DNA of 64,000 nucleotides from an uncultured Pseudomonas sp. (GTDB lineage Bacteria; Pseudomonadota; Gammaproteobacteria; Pseudomonadales; Pseudomonadaceae): NCBI GenBank assembly GCA_943912755.1, contig CALTWF010000013.1, positions 1 to 64,000 of the forward strand, read 5' to 3'. Shown piece by piece: positions 43,401 to 49,311 of this stretch (position 1 is its first letter; each line of letters starts with the position of its first letter). The notes under the pieces were generated by a model. It saw only the letters and a program-made list of their open reading frames with translations, ran no database searches and was not told where the DNA came from. The position numbers and the translations under genes were made by a program.

Positions 43401-45332
43401 CGGCTGGTGGGGACGTCCAGCGAACATTGCGAGACCCGTCTCACCTGGGCGGAAAACGGCTTGCTGAGCAGCGAAACGGTGAAGTCGCTGAAGGACAACC
43501 TGGTAATGACGGTGAGCTACGACTATGACGAACTGGGCCAGGAGATCAGGCGCACCTTCAAGTGTGCGGGAATCGACGATTTGATCCTGGAGCGCACGCT
43601 GCTGGCCGACGGGCGTCTGGGCAAGACCCTGATGAAGAACGTCAAGGGCGAGCTGTACAGCGACAGCTACGAATACGATGCCGCGTTGCGCCTGAGCAGA
43701 TGGACGGCTTCCACTTCGGAGATCTGCTTCAGCGGCGGCGACAAGCGGGACTTCCTCTATACCAGCGACGCCTTGGGCAACGTTACAGAACGTTTGGAGC
43801 TCACGGCCGGGGGGCGCTGGGTGTTCCATCATGATTCGACCAAGGCCGGCCTGGTAACCCACGTCTACCCAATCGTGATAGATGCGCCACTGCCGGCCAA
43901 GCCCCCGGGAGATGCAAAGACCTGGGACGCCAAGGGCAGCCTCACGGTGGATGGCTCGCGCAAGATCAGCTACCACGGCAATGGTCAGGTCAAGAGCTAC
44001 TCCCTCGACGGCGACAAGACTCAATACGTATTCAGCTACGACAGCGAAGGCCGGGTCAGGGGCGGCACCGAGGGCAAAAAGACCGACACCTACCACTACC
44101 GTGGCGACAGCGTGTATGCCCTGGTGGTGGACGACGGCGACAAGAGCGAGGGCTTCGCCAGCCGTACCCTGGTGCTGCGCAACGAAAGTCGCGCCTGCCT
44201 GCTGCAGGACGCCATCACTGTGCAGGACGCAAATAAAAACGGCACAACCAGCCAGTCCTTCGAGCTGCGCGATGCCAATGGCACGGTGGTCGCCAGCATC
44301 GATCTCACCAGCAAGGCGATCACCTGGTTCCGCTACGAGCCGTACGGCAAGCGCTATAAGGGCACCAAGTCGCCAACCTGGCTGGGCTTCAAGGGCGAGC
44401 CGCTGACCCGCATGGGGCTCTACCACCTGGGCAACGGCTACCGCCTGTACGACCCTGGCTGGGGGCGCTTCCTGTCCTGGGACAGCTGGAGTCCGTTCGA
44501 TGCCGGCGGCGTGGCGGGTTATGTGTTCGGCAGGGGCGACCCGGTCAACTATCACGATCCCAGCGGGCATCAGGTCATCGCCCAGTACAGCCGCTGGGAA
44601 GCCCAGCCGGCCATCCACAGCACGGCGTTCCGCATCGTGATGGGTGCGCTCAGCGTGTTGATCGCACCGTTCACGGCGGGGATGTCGGTCCTGCTGGCGG
44701 TCGCGAGTACGGCGTTGGCGGTGATTTCCTTCTCCTTCGATGTCGCCTCGATCATCATTGCCGACAGCGACCCGGAGCTGGCCAAGACCCTGGAAGCCTG
44801 GGGGCAGGCATTCGGTATCGCCGGCGCTGCGACAGGGGTGGCGATGACCCTGCATGGCTTGAAGGAGCTGCCCAAGCTGTCCAGCCTGTTCAAGGTACGC
44901 GGTGGTCTGCCCACTCGGTACCCGGTCAACTTCGTCAAGACCCCGAGGGAGCTGATGAGTGCGCAGAAGCTGCGCACCCAGGCGCTGGACCGGCTGGCCA
45001 CGAATGTCGGCAAGGCCAAGGCGGCCGGTGTCTATGAAGCGGTCAAGCCGGGCTTCGTCGGGGCCCAGGCGAGCACGGCGAGCGCTGCGGGCCTGAGCGA
45101 CACCTTCGGCATGCCGGTGCCGGCCCAGCTGGGCCAGACGTTGAAGTCCCAGTTCATCGGCATCGTCAGGCAAGCCGATGACGCGCTGCTGGATGCGCTG
45201 GGACATGTGCTCGATGCCCAGACCGGCCCCGTCACGCTGGTACACAGGTTCCAGCCGACCCAGGACGGCGAAACGGCGTTCATCTCGATCGCCGCCGGCC
45301 CCATCCCCGGGCGCGAGAAGCTGTCGCCCTGA
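34422..45332 (+). CDS. Giant RHS/YD-repeat protein with a nine-fold N-terminal repeat array
   Basis: 3636 residues. ATG 34422 follows GAGGA by 9 nt; an in-frame ATG at 34398 is the alternative. Residues 5 to about 1890 are nine tandem repeats of about 208 residues (see the repeat entry). Residues 1890-3330 are a YD/RHS shell (SYDPQGNLVSETLSQDGT, YEYDAYGQLSKAKPKLG, YDYDFFNRLVGTSSEHC). The RHS core NGYRLYDPGWGRFLSWDSWS...DPVNYHDPSGH is at about 3340-3386. A 250-residue tail follows, with a hydrophobic Gly/Ala-rich stretch (VLIAPFTAGMSVLLAVAS, FGIAGAATGVAMTL) and a soluble end. RHS shells encapsulate a C-terminal toxin and cleave next to the core. No signal peptide, PAAR domain or known toxin motif was seen, and no immunity gene follows. 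A role as a TccC-like or contact-dependent toxin is plausible but unproven. Confidence 0.88.
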   Translation: MANTWIELGDVWSGRDLVEGERVTVSVFDASSQTLTEQTTFVPTAGRLEQMTWVMDLCEQVNATLKMIRAGVQVGDKLEIQASGYLNKFWGITAREVKVVTTTARSHNWSTEKRVSLGLAEDVKVGSILQLKVHNTKGQLLETVSFKSRPGRSTRGLCTKDFATEINNTSLYVRAGTRSEHLIEPNWETDDSWIWIPYNADFKVSWALDQSSGWTELDEVWSGRDLAEGERVTVSVFDKTTQAVLEQTTFVAKAGRLGQMTWVMDLCEQVNSQLKLVHAADEDNGEWLIRDSGYRNKFWSTTPRDVQVITTTARQDNWPTAKRVELCVAEDVLPGSTLQLKVHNAKDQLLETVTFRPTPGRSTRGLCTKDFAIAINNTSLYVRAGSRSEHLIEPTWERWDSWIWIPFNADFKVSWTLDQSSGWTDLGEVWSGRDLAEGERVTVSVFDKAAQTVLEQTTFVPKAGRLEQMTWVMDLCEQVNAQLKLIAAGVKTGDKLETQASGYLNKFWGITTRDVQVITTAARSNNWTTDKRVCIDLNEDVKIGSVLQLKVHNAKGQLLETVSFKSRPDRSTLGLCAKDFATEINNTSLYVRAGVKDGSRIDPGWEKAQNWIWIPFNADFKVSWTLDQSSAWTELGDVWSGRDLAEGERVTVSVFDKATQTVLEQTTFVAKAGRLGQMTWVTDLCEQVNAQLKLVCAGVQLAGEKLEIQNSGYLNKYWSVTARDVQVITTTARAENWTTDKRVQIDLGEDLKVGSILQLKVHNAKGQLLETVSFKSRPGRSSIGLCAKDFAIEINNTSLYVRAGQKSAQLIEPMWEHGYNWIWIPFNADFKVSWSIDQSSAWTELGEVWSGRDLAEGERITVSVFDKATQTVLEQINFVPKAGRLGQMAWVTDLCEQVNAEAKLIRTGDAENGEWVIRESGYRNKFWGVTQRDVQVVTTTARTNNWTTDKRVNIDLPEKVLARATLHMKVHNGKGELLEALSFKVAAGRDTAGLGAKDFATRINNSSLYVRAGAKSESLIEPSGESGKNWIWIPFNADFKVSCELDLSSALTELDEVWSGRDLAEGERVTVSVFDKASQRVLEQITFVPRAGRLEQMTWVMDLCEQVNAGMQLIRAGVLAGGKLEILSSGYRNKFWSTTEQDVQVITTTARTNNWPVEKRVSIGLVEDLKDGSVLKLKVRNSKGQLLETVSFTSKPGRSTRGLCTKDFSTEINNTSLYVRAGAKNGSLIEPTWETGKSWIWIPFNADFKVSWTLDEEDDLPEAGGGGWSNDLLNHLTELGEVWSGRDLSDGEKVTVNVFDKALNTVLEQITFEPLPGCTDQYLWVEDFCQHINNHSALIRAGVAGDEGWEVLQSGYQNKYWSVASRELVVVTTVPHKNNWSTGRRERLYADTALPAGTVYRLDVRSKNGASLEVLSFTPGTKRLAGAQWAKDLCDHINSNSLFLRAGTQSDHSITPIEHVNQNYIWRPANVDLEIIYSIPWLKDAGKILADRDAVEGERVTLFVFDAVADRLLDKITLTTTSGRLKKEQWPADLARQINASSSHAKSTSTPEDSASSNGIGHLLPDLRTFTTALHLDNWGEACKLEATADLTAGQHITVMVTTAKNGNFCEATTFIPDPARLKAAQWARDLARHLNQHSLYLKAGLKDSVKKTIEPAENARTNVIWMPGGSGLKVSWSIGALKEIGAISLERDLAATERCMVYVLDDSTEQILREFDFVPNAGRTSISLAPKDLAVRINDSAQLIVAGERKANERPDPLASKYLNKLWACTDNVRGFTTLHSPGNWDQGDLIGSRDLAVDEKVTIIVKGKTTGRIFESFLFVPKFGRESQVHWTEDCAQQINEQSRFIRGGEEDSTKFMMVPVAKANANRFWTPKNSGLLVECVVTADLPRRYPGMGNDAKALFDQWDARKYISVDVRTGQAKLKISVAELFADDSFSNPYKVGLSYDATAGVHLKLGGANNKNSPWKLEGKGTVLLTLVDGRQVAVSDENTWLNCGDFIVKANSLEDVLLEDDLSGQDNSINFGYSVIYKSGVVERFYGAGKYVDSSQLKEAIVLQQSRYRAPSGRFLDFQYDEESLKQIIRGSDSAKLIEASMSTALSRDRATTEFQYEVIESIILFPGSGSEKISCGLSPSGVDQYIFEVDGFYTAGKIRYTITKDGSERLVSIQVEKQHEFTADKKTETDKSTYRETLEYDSKGRVSRHVISPGEGVDEVVHEYHYAATSTTFTGYFSKASPRTAVLRRHSFVNGQSLRELHGCENAIGHTYNSQTLDSDNKCLVSHTRTWAGGVLVDEKSMMTDANGCPVQRNENGQVTYLTYFNNYQQFRVTESEVRVQDWSFFGTVFKALDYLTPQGLCFIGGKGGLTWGTRIDTTVAMVPANNDYAKKAFNLPVDIKHCGSEKPLYGDVESELVCSKVDGKEQAVRLTFFGYAKVDGRVRMTQKLTILQPDVVRVDVTAQQLKAATAAAQAFIDSLKKQIAKTSGAEKKGYQQTLAELEKSLEAQSKVNGEGFKLNSWKAASMSLETFEYHTDAAAAGYGTVKSVKTVQLGADGKELAGSARTTGFSYAYVKDNAGLVTITTTVSRPGETDIVSSQIRSRNTGRLYENVDTAGVKTAYSYDPQGNLVSETLSQDGTEQRKTTCTLGRKLSVSADMVEDGSTTRMVRDALGRKIEASAELGGTFLVTDTWAYDSIGRVNEHCATDYGKYKDKDNKEHDHYKIATRKTTWSWDELTGARTAVHSLTDAAGKETTVAQVVTPSRHGERFTQGDFTLDRQFDAAGTTYLQQYFTKGVGGSKIERSLSADGQLQAVRYLALDASGEATERDRIDYEYDAYGQLSKAKPKLGAESTYTYDATGRLCTTTCNNVTLENKFGASPAQVAVESCVKQGTSSLTLGSQKVDLLGRVASREVNGTKTEFSYSGASTKASLKTAGAAPTALADCSSSIDKSTRTHTQTLGKDKAAKSSTLFFTSAGRVQRFTDLTGATTQYDYDFFNRLVGTSSEHCETRLTWAENGLLSSETVKSLKDNLVMTVSYDYDELGQEIRRTFKCAGIDDLILERTLLADGRLGKTLMKNVKGELYSDSYEYDAALRLSRWTASTSEICFSGGDKRDFLYTSDALGNVTERLELTAGGRWVFHHDSTKAGLVTHVYPIVIDAPLPAKPPGDAKTWDAKGSLTVDGSRKISYHGNGQVKSYSLDGDKTQYVFSYDSEGRVRGGTEGKKTDTYHYRGDSVYALVVDDGDKSEGFASRTLVLRNESRACLLQDAITVQDANKNGTTSQSFELRDANGTVVASIDLTSKAITWFRYEPYGKRYKGTKSPTWLGFKGEPLTRMGLYHLGNGYRLYDPGWGRFLSWDSWSPFDAGGVAGYVFGRGDPVNYHDPSGHQVIAQYSRWEAQPAIHSTAFRIVMGALSVLIAPFTAGMSVLLAVASTALAVISFSFDVASIIIADSDPELAKTLEAWGQAFGIAGAATGVAMTLHGLKELPKLSSLFKVRGGLPTRYPVNFVKTPRELMSAQKLRTQALDRLATNVGKAKAAGVYEAVKPGFVGAQASTASAAGLSDTFGMPVPAQLGQTLKSQFIGIVRQADDALLDALGHVLDAQTGPVTLVHRFQPTQDGETAFISIAAGPIPGREKLSP
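34434..40085 (+). repeat. Nine tandem ~208-codon repeats, each of two related half-units
   Basis: Units begin near 34434, 35061, 35688, 36315, 36945, 37572, 38247, 38863 and 39466, with a spacing of 627-630 nt for the first six. The opening is WTELGEVWSGRDLAEGERVT. Units 1-6 are nearly identical at DNA level; 7-9 diverge progressively. A 15-residue acidic/Gly linker (DEEDDLPEAGGGG) precedes unit 7. Within each unit the first half (VTVSVFDKATQTVLEQTTF..GR..DLCEQVN..IRAG) parallels the second half (LQLKVHNAKGQLLETVSF..GR..DFATEIN..YVRAG), so the elementary unit is about 100 residues and occurs 18 times. The family was not recognised. Confidence 0.9.
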
Positions 45333-45359
45333 GGCGCCGGCATTCATCCATCAGCCAGG

Positions 45360-45390
45360 AACCCCGGTGCAGCACACCGGGGTTCTTCAC
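45360..45390. terminator. Terminator between the RHS gene and wssI
   Basis: AACCCCGGTG (45360-45369) and CACCGGGGTT (45375-45384) form a 10-bp stem followed by CTTCACTTC on the plus strand. It separates two convergent genes and probably serves both. Confidence 0.8.
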
Positions 45391-46541
45391 TTCAGGCTGA
45401 TGTCACCCGCGTAGGGCGTCTGCAGATCGCGCTCCGGAATCTCCCACAACACCAGCTTCGGCGGCGTCTGGGCGAACGCCGGGCTAGCGAAGTAGGCCTT
45501 GGCCGCCCCGGAAAACTCGCCGCCATCCCTGGCGAAGTTGCCCACCGGCGCGCCCAGCGCCCGTTGCAGGAAGCCGGCAAAGCTGGAGTTGCGCGAGAAC
45601 GAGGTGCCGATCAGCGCCACATTGGGCAGATTGTCGTCGCCGAACAGGTCGTCGAGGCTGTCGCCAGCACTGTCGGCCTCCGGGGCCTGCTCGTCGATCT
45701 GCGAGGCCGCGACCCGCTCCTGCGGGGGCTGGTACTGCGCCGGCAGCCAGTCGAGCCCGGCCAGGCGTACCAGGTCGCCGGGGCGCACGGCCGGGGCCTG
45801 CTGGCTGACAGCGAATTCACGCTTGGGCGTGGCCTCGACGCCCAGGCCATGGATCTTCTCGCCGATCGCCACGGCCGCCGCCCGGGCGCCGGCTTCGCTC
45901 CAGTGGGTATCGAGCCGCAGAAACGCCTCGGCACCCAGTGGTTGCAGGGCAGGGGTGAGGTCGAGCAGCGCGACGCCGGAGCCCTGCAACACGGCTGCCC
46001 AGTCGCGAATGCGCGGCTCCAGGCTGGCCGGGCGCGGCAGTTGGCAGAGCTGGCTGGCAGCGATACGGCTCTTGTCCGGCACCACGCTGACCAGCAGGTC
46101 GATGCCGCGCTTCTTCAACTGGTCACGCAGGGCGATCACCGCCTCGGCCTTGGCCCGGGCGTTGTCCGCCGCATGGCGGTTGAGCTTGAGCTCATCGCTG
46201 ATGAACAGCCAGCCAGGGCAACCCTGGCGCACCCGCGGCCCGGTGTCGGCGAGCAGCAGCCAGCTGCCACCGCGTTCCAGCTGCGCGGCATGCTCCGGCA
46301 GCGGCGCCTTGGCCAGCTCCTTGGCAATGCGGTGGGTGATTTCGCCTTCCAGGACCGCGTCGTTGGACAGCGCCTGGTCCGGCAGCAGCTGCAACTTGCC
46401 GCTGAACAGCAGCCAGCCGCAGGACAGCAGCCCCGCCGCAAGAAACGCGGCCAGGGTCGCCCCGGCCAGCGGGCTGGTGCGCAGGGCGATGTCGCTCGGT
46501 GGCGTCGGCGCCGTGGACGGTGGTGGGGTCTTGGTCGTCAT
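45387..46541 (-). CDS. wssI: Cellulose acetylation protein WssI (AlgJ/AlgX-like SGNH)
   Basis: 384 residues with a Pro/Thr-rich N-terminus, one membrane anchor (LAGATLAAFLAAGLLSCGWLLF) and a periplasmic SGNH-fold domain. Seen residues: RLDTHWSEAGARA (Asp-x-His of the AlgJ/AlgX group) and GTSFSRNSSFAGFL (catalytic Ser block). It probably transfers acetyl groups to the growing cellulose chain, with acetyl supplied through WssH. Its ATG overlaps the wssH stop by 1 nt. It is the last gene of the operon; the wssJ found at this position in SBW25 is absent. Confidence 0.9.
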   Translation of the reverse strand: MTTKTPPPSTAPTPPSDIALRTSPLAGATLAAFLAAGLLSCGWLLFSGKLQLLPDQALSNDAVLEGEITHRIAKELAKAPLPEHAAQLERGGSWLLLADTGPRVRQGCPGWLFISDELKLNRHAADNARAKAEAVIALRDQLKKRGIDLLVSVVPDKSRIAASQLCQLPRPASLEPRIRDWAAVLQGSGVALLDLTPALQPLGAEAFLRLDTHWSEAGARAAAVAIGEKIHGLGVEATPKREFAVSQQAPAVRPGDLVRLAGLDWLPAQYQPPQERVAASQIDEQAPEADSAGDSLDDLFGDDNLPNVALIGTSFSRNSSFAGFLQRALGAPVGNFARDGGEFSGAAKAYFASPAFAQTPPKLVLWEIPERDLQTPYAGDISLK

Positions 46542-47956
46542 CAGAACTGGAAGTACAGGAAGGGCACGGCATCACGGCTGGCGATCAACGAGAACGCCAG
46601 GAGGAAACCGGCCACGGGCCAGAGGGCAGCCACCAGCGTGTACAGCGGGCTGTGACCGAAACGTCGTTCGAGGCGCGCCTGGTACAGCGGCGCGATGATG
46701 CAGAAGACGCCCAGCGCTGCCGCCAGGGCGTGGACCGGGCGGACCGTGGCGGACAGGGCTTCACCGAGGGCGAAGCCGTGCAGGCCGAACTGCCCGGCGT
46801 ACATGGCCACGGCCGTGGCGAAGTCCGGCGCGCGGAACAGGGTCCAGGCCAGGCACACGAACAGCAGCGTCAGGGTATGCGACAGCACCCTGGGAATCGC
46901 CGGCAGGCTGGAGCGGCTCCAGGCCCGGTCGATGCACAGCGCCACCCCATGGGCCGAGCCCCAGAGCAGGTAGTTCCAACTGTCGCCGCCGTGCCACAGG
47001 CCGGCGATGGCCATGGTCAGGAACAGGTTGCGGTAGGTGTTCCAGGTGCCGAAGCGGTTGCCGCCCAGGGCGATGTACAGGTAGTCGCGCAGCCAACTGG
47101 ACAGCGACAGGTGCCAGCGTCGCCAGAAGTCCTGGATGCTGCTGGCCAGGTACGGGCGGTTGAAGTTTTCCGGGAAGTGGAAGCCGAGCATCAGGCCCAG
47201 GCCGATGGCCATGGCGCTGTAGCCGGCGAAGTCGAAGAACAGTTGCAGCGAATAGGCCAGGCAGCCCAGCCAGGCGTCGAGGAACGACGGGTTGTCCAGA
47301 TGGAAGGCCACGTCCACCAGCGGCGACAGGGTGTCGGCCACCAGCACCTTCATGCACAGGCCGACCATGAAGCGCCGCGCGCCGAGGGAGAAGTTCTGCC
47401 AGTTGAAGTAGCGCAGGTTCAGCTCACGGCGTACCCAGTCATAACGAATGATCGGGCCGGCGATGGAGTGGCCGAACATCGAGATGTAGGTGGCGAAGTT
47501 GAGCAGGCTGCGCTCCACCGGCACAGTGTGGCGATGCACGTCCACCAGGTAGGAGATCGCCTGCAGGACGATGAACGACAGCCCCGCCGGCAAGGCCACG
47601 CGCTGCCACTCCATGGGCAGGTAGCCGTAATGGCTGATCAGCTCGTTGTAGCTGGCGGCGAGGATGTTGGCGTACTTGTACCAGCACAGCACCAGGGTGT
47701 TGAACACGATCAGCGCCACCAGCAGGCGCACCCGCCCGCGCCCGTCTTCGCGGCTGCGATCCACCGCCAGGCCGCCGGCCCAGGCGATCACCGTGAGCAC
47801 CACGTGCAGCAGCAGGAACAGCGGGCTCAACCAGCCATAGAACAACCAGCTGCCGAGCAGCAGCACGAGGTTGCGCCCGCGGTCCGGGCTGAGCGCGTAG
47901 ACCAGCATGAACAGCGGCAGGAACAGGGTGAGGAATTCGAGTGAGGCGAAGACCAT
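46541..47956 (-). CDS. wssH: MBOAT O-acyltransferase WssH (AlgI-like)
   Basis: Inner-membrane acyltransferase of 471 residues with about ten hydrophobic segments (MVFASLEFLTLFLPLFMLVY at the N-terminus). The MBOAT catalytic His lies in GLWHGGDSWNYLLWGSAHGV and the preceding Asn/Trp region is FWRRWHLSLSSWLRDYLY. It moves an acetyl group from the cytoplasm to the periplasmic WssI/WssF. Paralogue of alginate AlgI; the neighbours here assign it to cellulose. Confidence 0.93.
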   Translation of the reverse strand: MVFASLEFLTLFLPLFMLVYALSPDRGRNLVLLLGSWLFYGWLSPLFLLLHVVLTVIAWAGGLAVDRSREDGRGRVRLLVALIVFNTLVLCWYKYANILAASYNELISHYGYLPMEWQRVALPAGLSFIVLQAISYLVDVHRHTVPVERSLLNFATYISMFGHSIAGPIIRYDWVRRELNLRYFNWQNFSLGARRFMVGLCMKVLVADTLSPLVDVAFHLDNPSFLDAWLGCLAYSLQLFFDFAGYSAMAIGLGLMLGFHFPENFNRPYLASSIQDFWRRWHLSLSSWLRDYLYIALGGNRFGTWNTYRNLFLTMAIAGLWHGGDSWNYLLWGSAHGVALCIDRAWSRSSLPAIPRVLSHTLTLLFVCLAWTLFRAPDFATAVAMYAGQFGLHGFALGEALSATVRPVHALAAALGVFCIIAPLYQARLERRFGHSPLYTLVAALWPVAGFLLAFSLIASRDAVPFLYFQF

Positions 47957-47974
47957 GGTGCGGCGGACGTCCTG

Positions 47975-48637
47975 TCAGTTGGCCAGTGTGTCGGTGGCGC
48001 CCAGCAAGTGCGGGCCCTTGGCGCTTGGCAGGAGCATCACGCTGTAGCGCTCGCCGGCCTTGAGCTCGCCCAGGTCCAGCGGTTCGCCGACCGGGGCACC
48101 GGCGCAGGCCAGCTGCACCGAGAGCTTCACCGGGTTGATCGAGCGGCGCTGCACGCTGCCATCGGCGGCATCCTTGAACAGCTCGGCGTTGCGCCCGGCA
48201 GGGCGCAGGCTGGCGCCCTGGCAGGCCGGGTCGAGGCTGACGAAGGCCAGCGAGGCCTTGAGCGCGTTGAAGTCGTCCGGCTGCTCGCGCACCACGCGCT
48301 GGCTGATCTTGCCGCCGTCATCGAAGGCGAACACCGTGGCGAACTCGCCTGGCGCCACTTGCAGGTCCAGCGCCGAAGTCTGCCCGGCGCGGCTCAGGGT
48401 GCCCTTGATCGCCTTGTTGGCCGGCACCGGCAGGTAGTCGGAAACCTTCTTCGCATCGTCCAGGTCGAGGCTGGCCTTGGAGCCGCTGGCGGCCATCTTC
48501 AGCGCGCCCGGGGCGACATTGACGAAACGCAGGAACGCCGAGTCCTCGCTCGGGCCGGTGGGGTAGAGCGCGACCTCGGCGCTGGCAGCGGCGGCCGCCA
48601 GGGCCAGGGGCAGGGCGAGCAGGGTACGCGCGATCAT
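47975..48637 (-). CDS. wssG: AlgF-like periplasmic protein WssG
   Basis: 220 residues with signal peptide MIARTLLALPLALAAAAASA. The AlgF-like domain carries EVALYPTGPSEDSAFLRFVNVAPG and DYLPVPANKAIKG. AlgF-type proteins assist acetyl transfer in alginate; this one belongs to the cellulose set. The start at 48637 forms an ATGA overlap with wssF; the longer upstream frame runs inside wssF and is not real. Confidence 0.9.
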   Translation of the reverse strand: MIARTLLALPLALAAAAASAEVALYPTGPSEDSAFLRFVNVAPGALKMAASGSKASLDLDDAKKVSDYLPVPANKAIKGTLSRAGQTSALDLQVAPGEFATVFAFDDGGKISQRVVREQPDDFNALKASLAFVSLDPACQGASLRPAGRNAELFKDAADGSVQRRSINPVKLSVQLACAGAPVGEPLDLGELKAGERYSVMLLPSAKGPHLLGATDTLAN

Positions 48638-49293
48638 TTCTTCGCCCCTTGCACGGCCGGGGTTTTCAGCAGGGCATCGGTGATCGCCTTGCTCCAGCTG
48701 GCGTAGCCCATGGCGGTGAAGTGCTGGCCGTCGATGGTCGCCCACTGGCCCTGCTTGGCGAAACTCAGCGAGTCGATGTAGTCGCAGGGCGCGACGTTGG
48801 CGGCGAGGAACTTCGAGGTCATCTCGACGCGGGCGTAGGTCTTGCCGTACTTGCCGCCTTCGGTGCCCCAGCCCGGGCCGACCCACACGCATTTGGCGCC
48901 GGTTTCCTTGATCGCCTTGGTCAGTTGCGTGGTCTGCTGCCAGATCCAGGTCTTGGGGAAGGCCGGCTTGGTGTAGTCGGCCATGGTGTCGCCCATCACG
49001 ACCACGATCAGGTCGGCCTTGTCGGCGGCCACCAGCTGGCCCACCGGCTGGGTGCTGGCCTTGTTGCCCAGCACCACCGCCTTGTCCTTGTTGCGCCGTT
49101 CGGCACCGCCGCATTCGCCGGGCACCACCTTGGTCCAGTCGCCGGCCTTGGAGCCGCACACGCCGAGGGTGTGAACCTGCGCGCCCTGTTGCACCAGGTT
49201 GTCGTGCAGGCTCTTGATCAGGTAGTCCGGCGTGGCCAGGTGGCTGTCGCCGATCATCAGGATGGTCAGGCCAGCGAGTAGGGAAGCAGCCAT
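48634..49293 (-). CDS. wssF: SGNH/GDSL-type protein WssF
   Basis: 219 residues. GDSHLATPDYL near the N-terminus is the Ser block, and DGQHFTAMGYASW near the C-terminus supplies the Asp-x-x-His. The hydrophobic N-terminus (MAASLLAGLTILMI) may be a signal peptide or anchor. It is the predicted acetyltransferase/acyl carrier partner of the cellulose acetylation set in P. fluorescens wss operons. It follows wssE by 18 bp. Confidence 0.88.
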   Translation of the reverse strand: MAASLLAGLTILMIGDSHLATPDYLIKSLHDNLVQQGAQVHTLGVCGSKAGDWTKVVPGECGGAERRNKDKAVVLGNKASTQPVGQLVAADKADLIVVVMGDTMADYTKPAFPKTWIWQQTTQLTKAIKETGAKCVWVGPGWGTEGGKYGKTYARVEMTSKFLAANVAPCDYIDSLSFAKQGQWATIDGQHFTAMGYASWSKAITDALLKTPAVQGAKK

Positions 49294-49311
49294 GTCATGG
49301 TCTCCTTTGAC

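Noticed and set aside
41124..45347. Minus-strand 1407-codon frame opposite the RHS shell
   Set aside because: The plus strand encodes recognisable YD repeats and an RHS core. The antisense translation has no domain and no start context.
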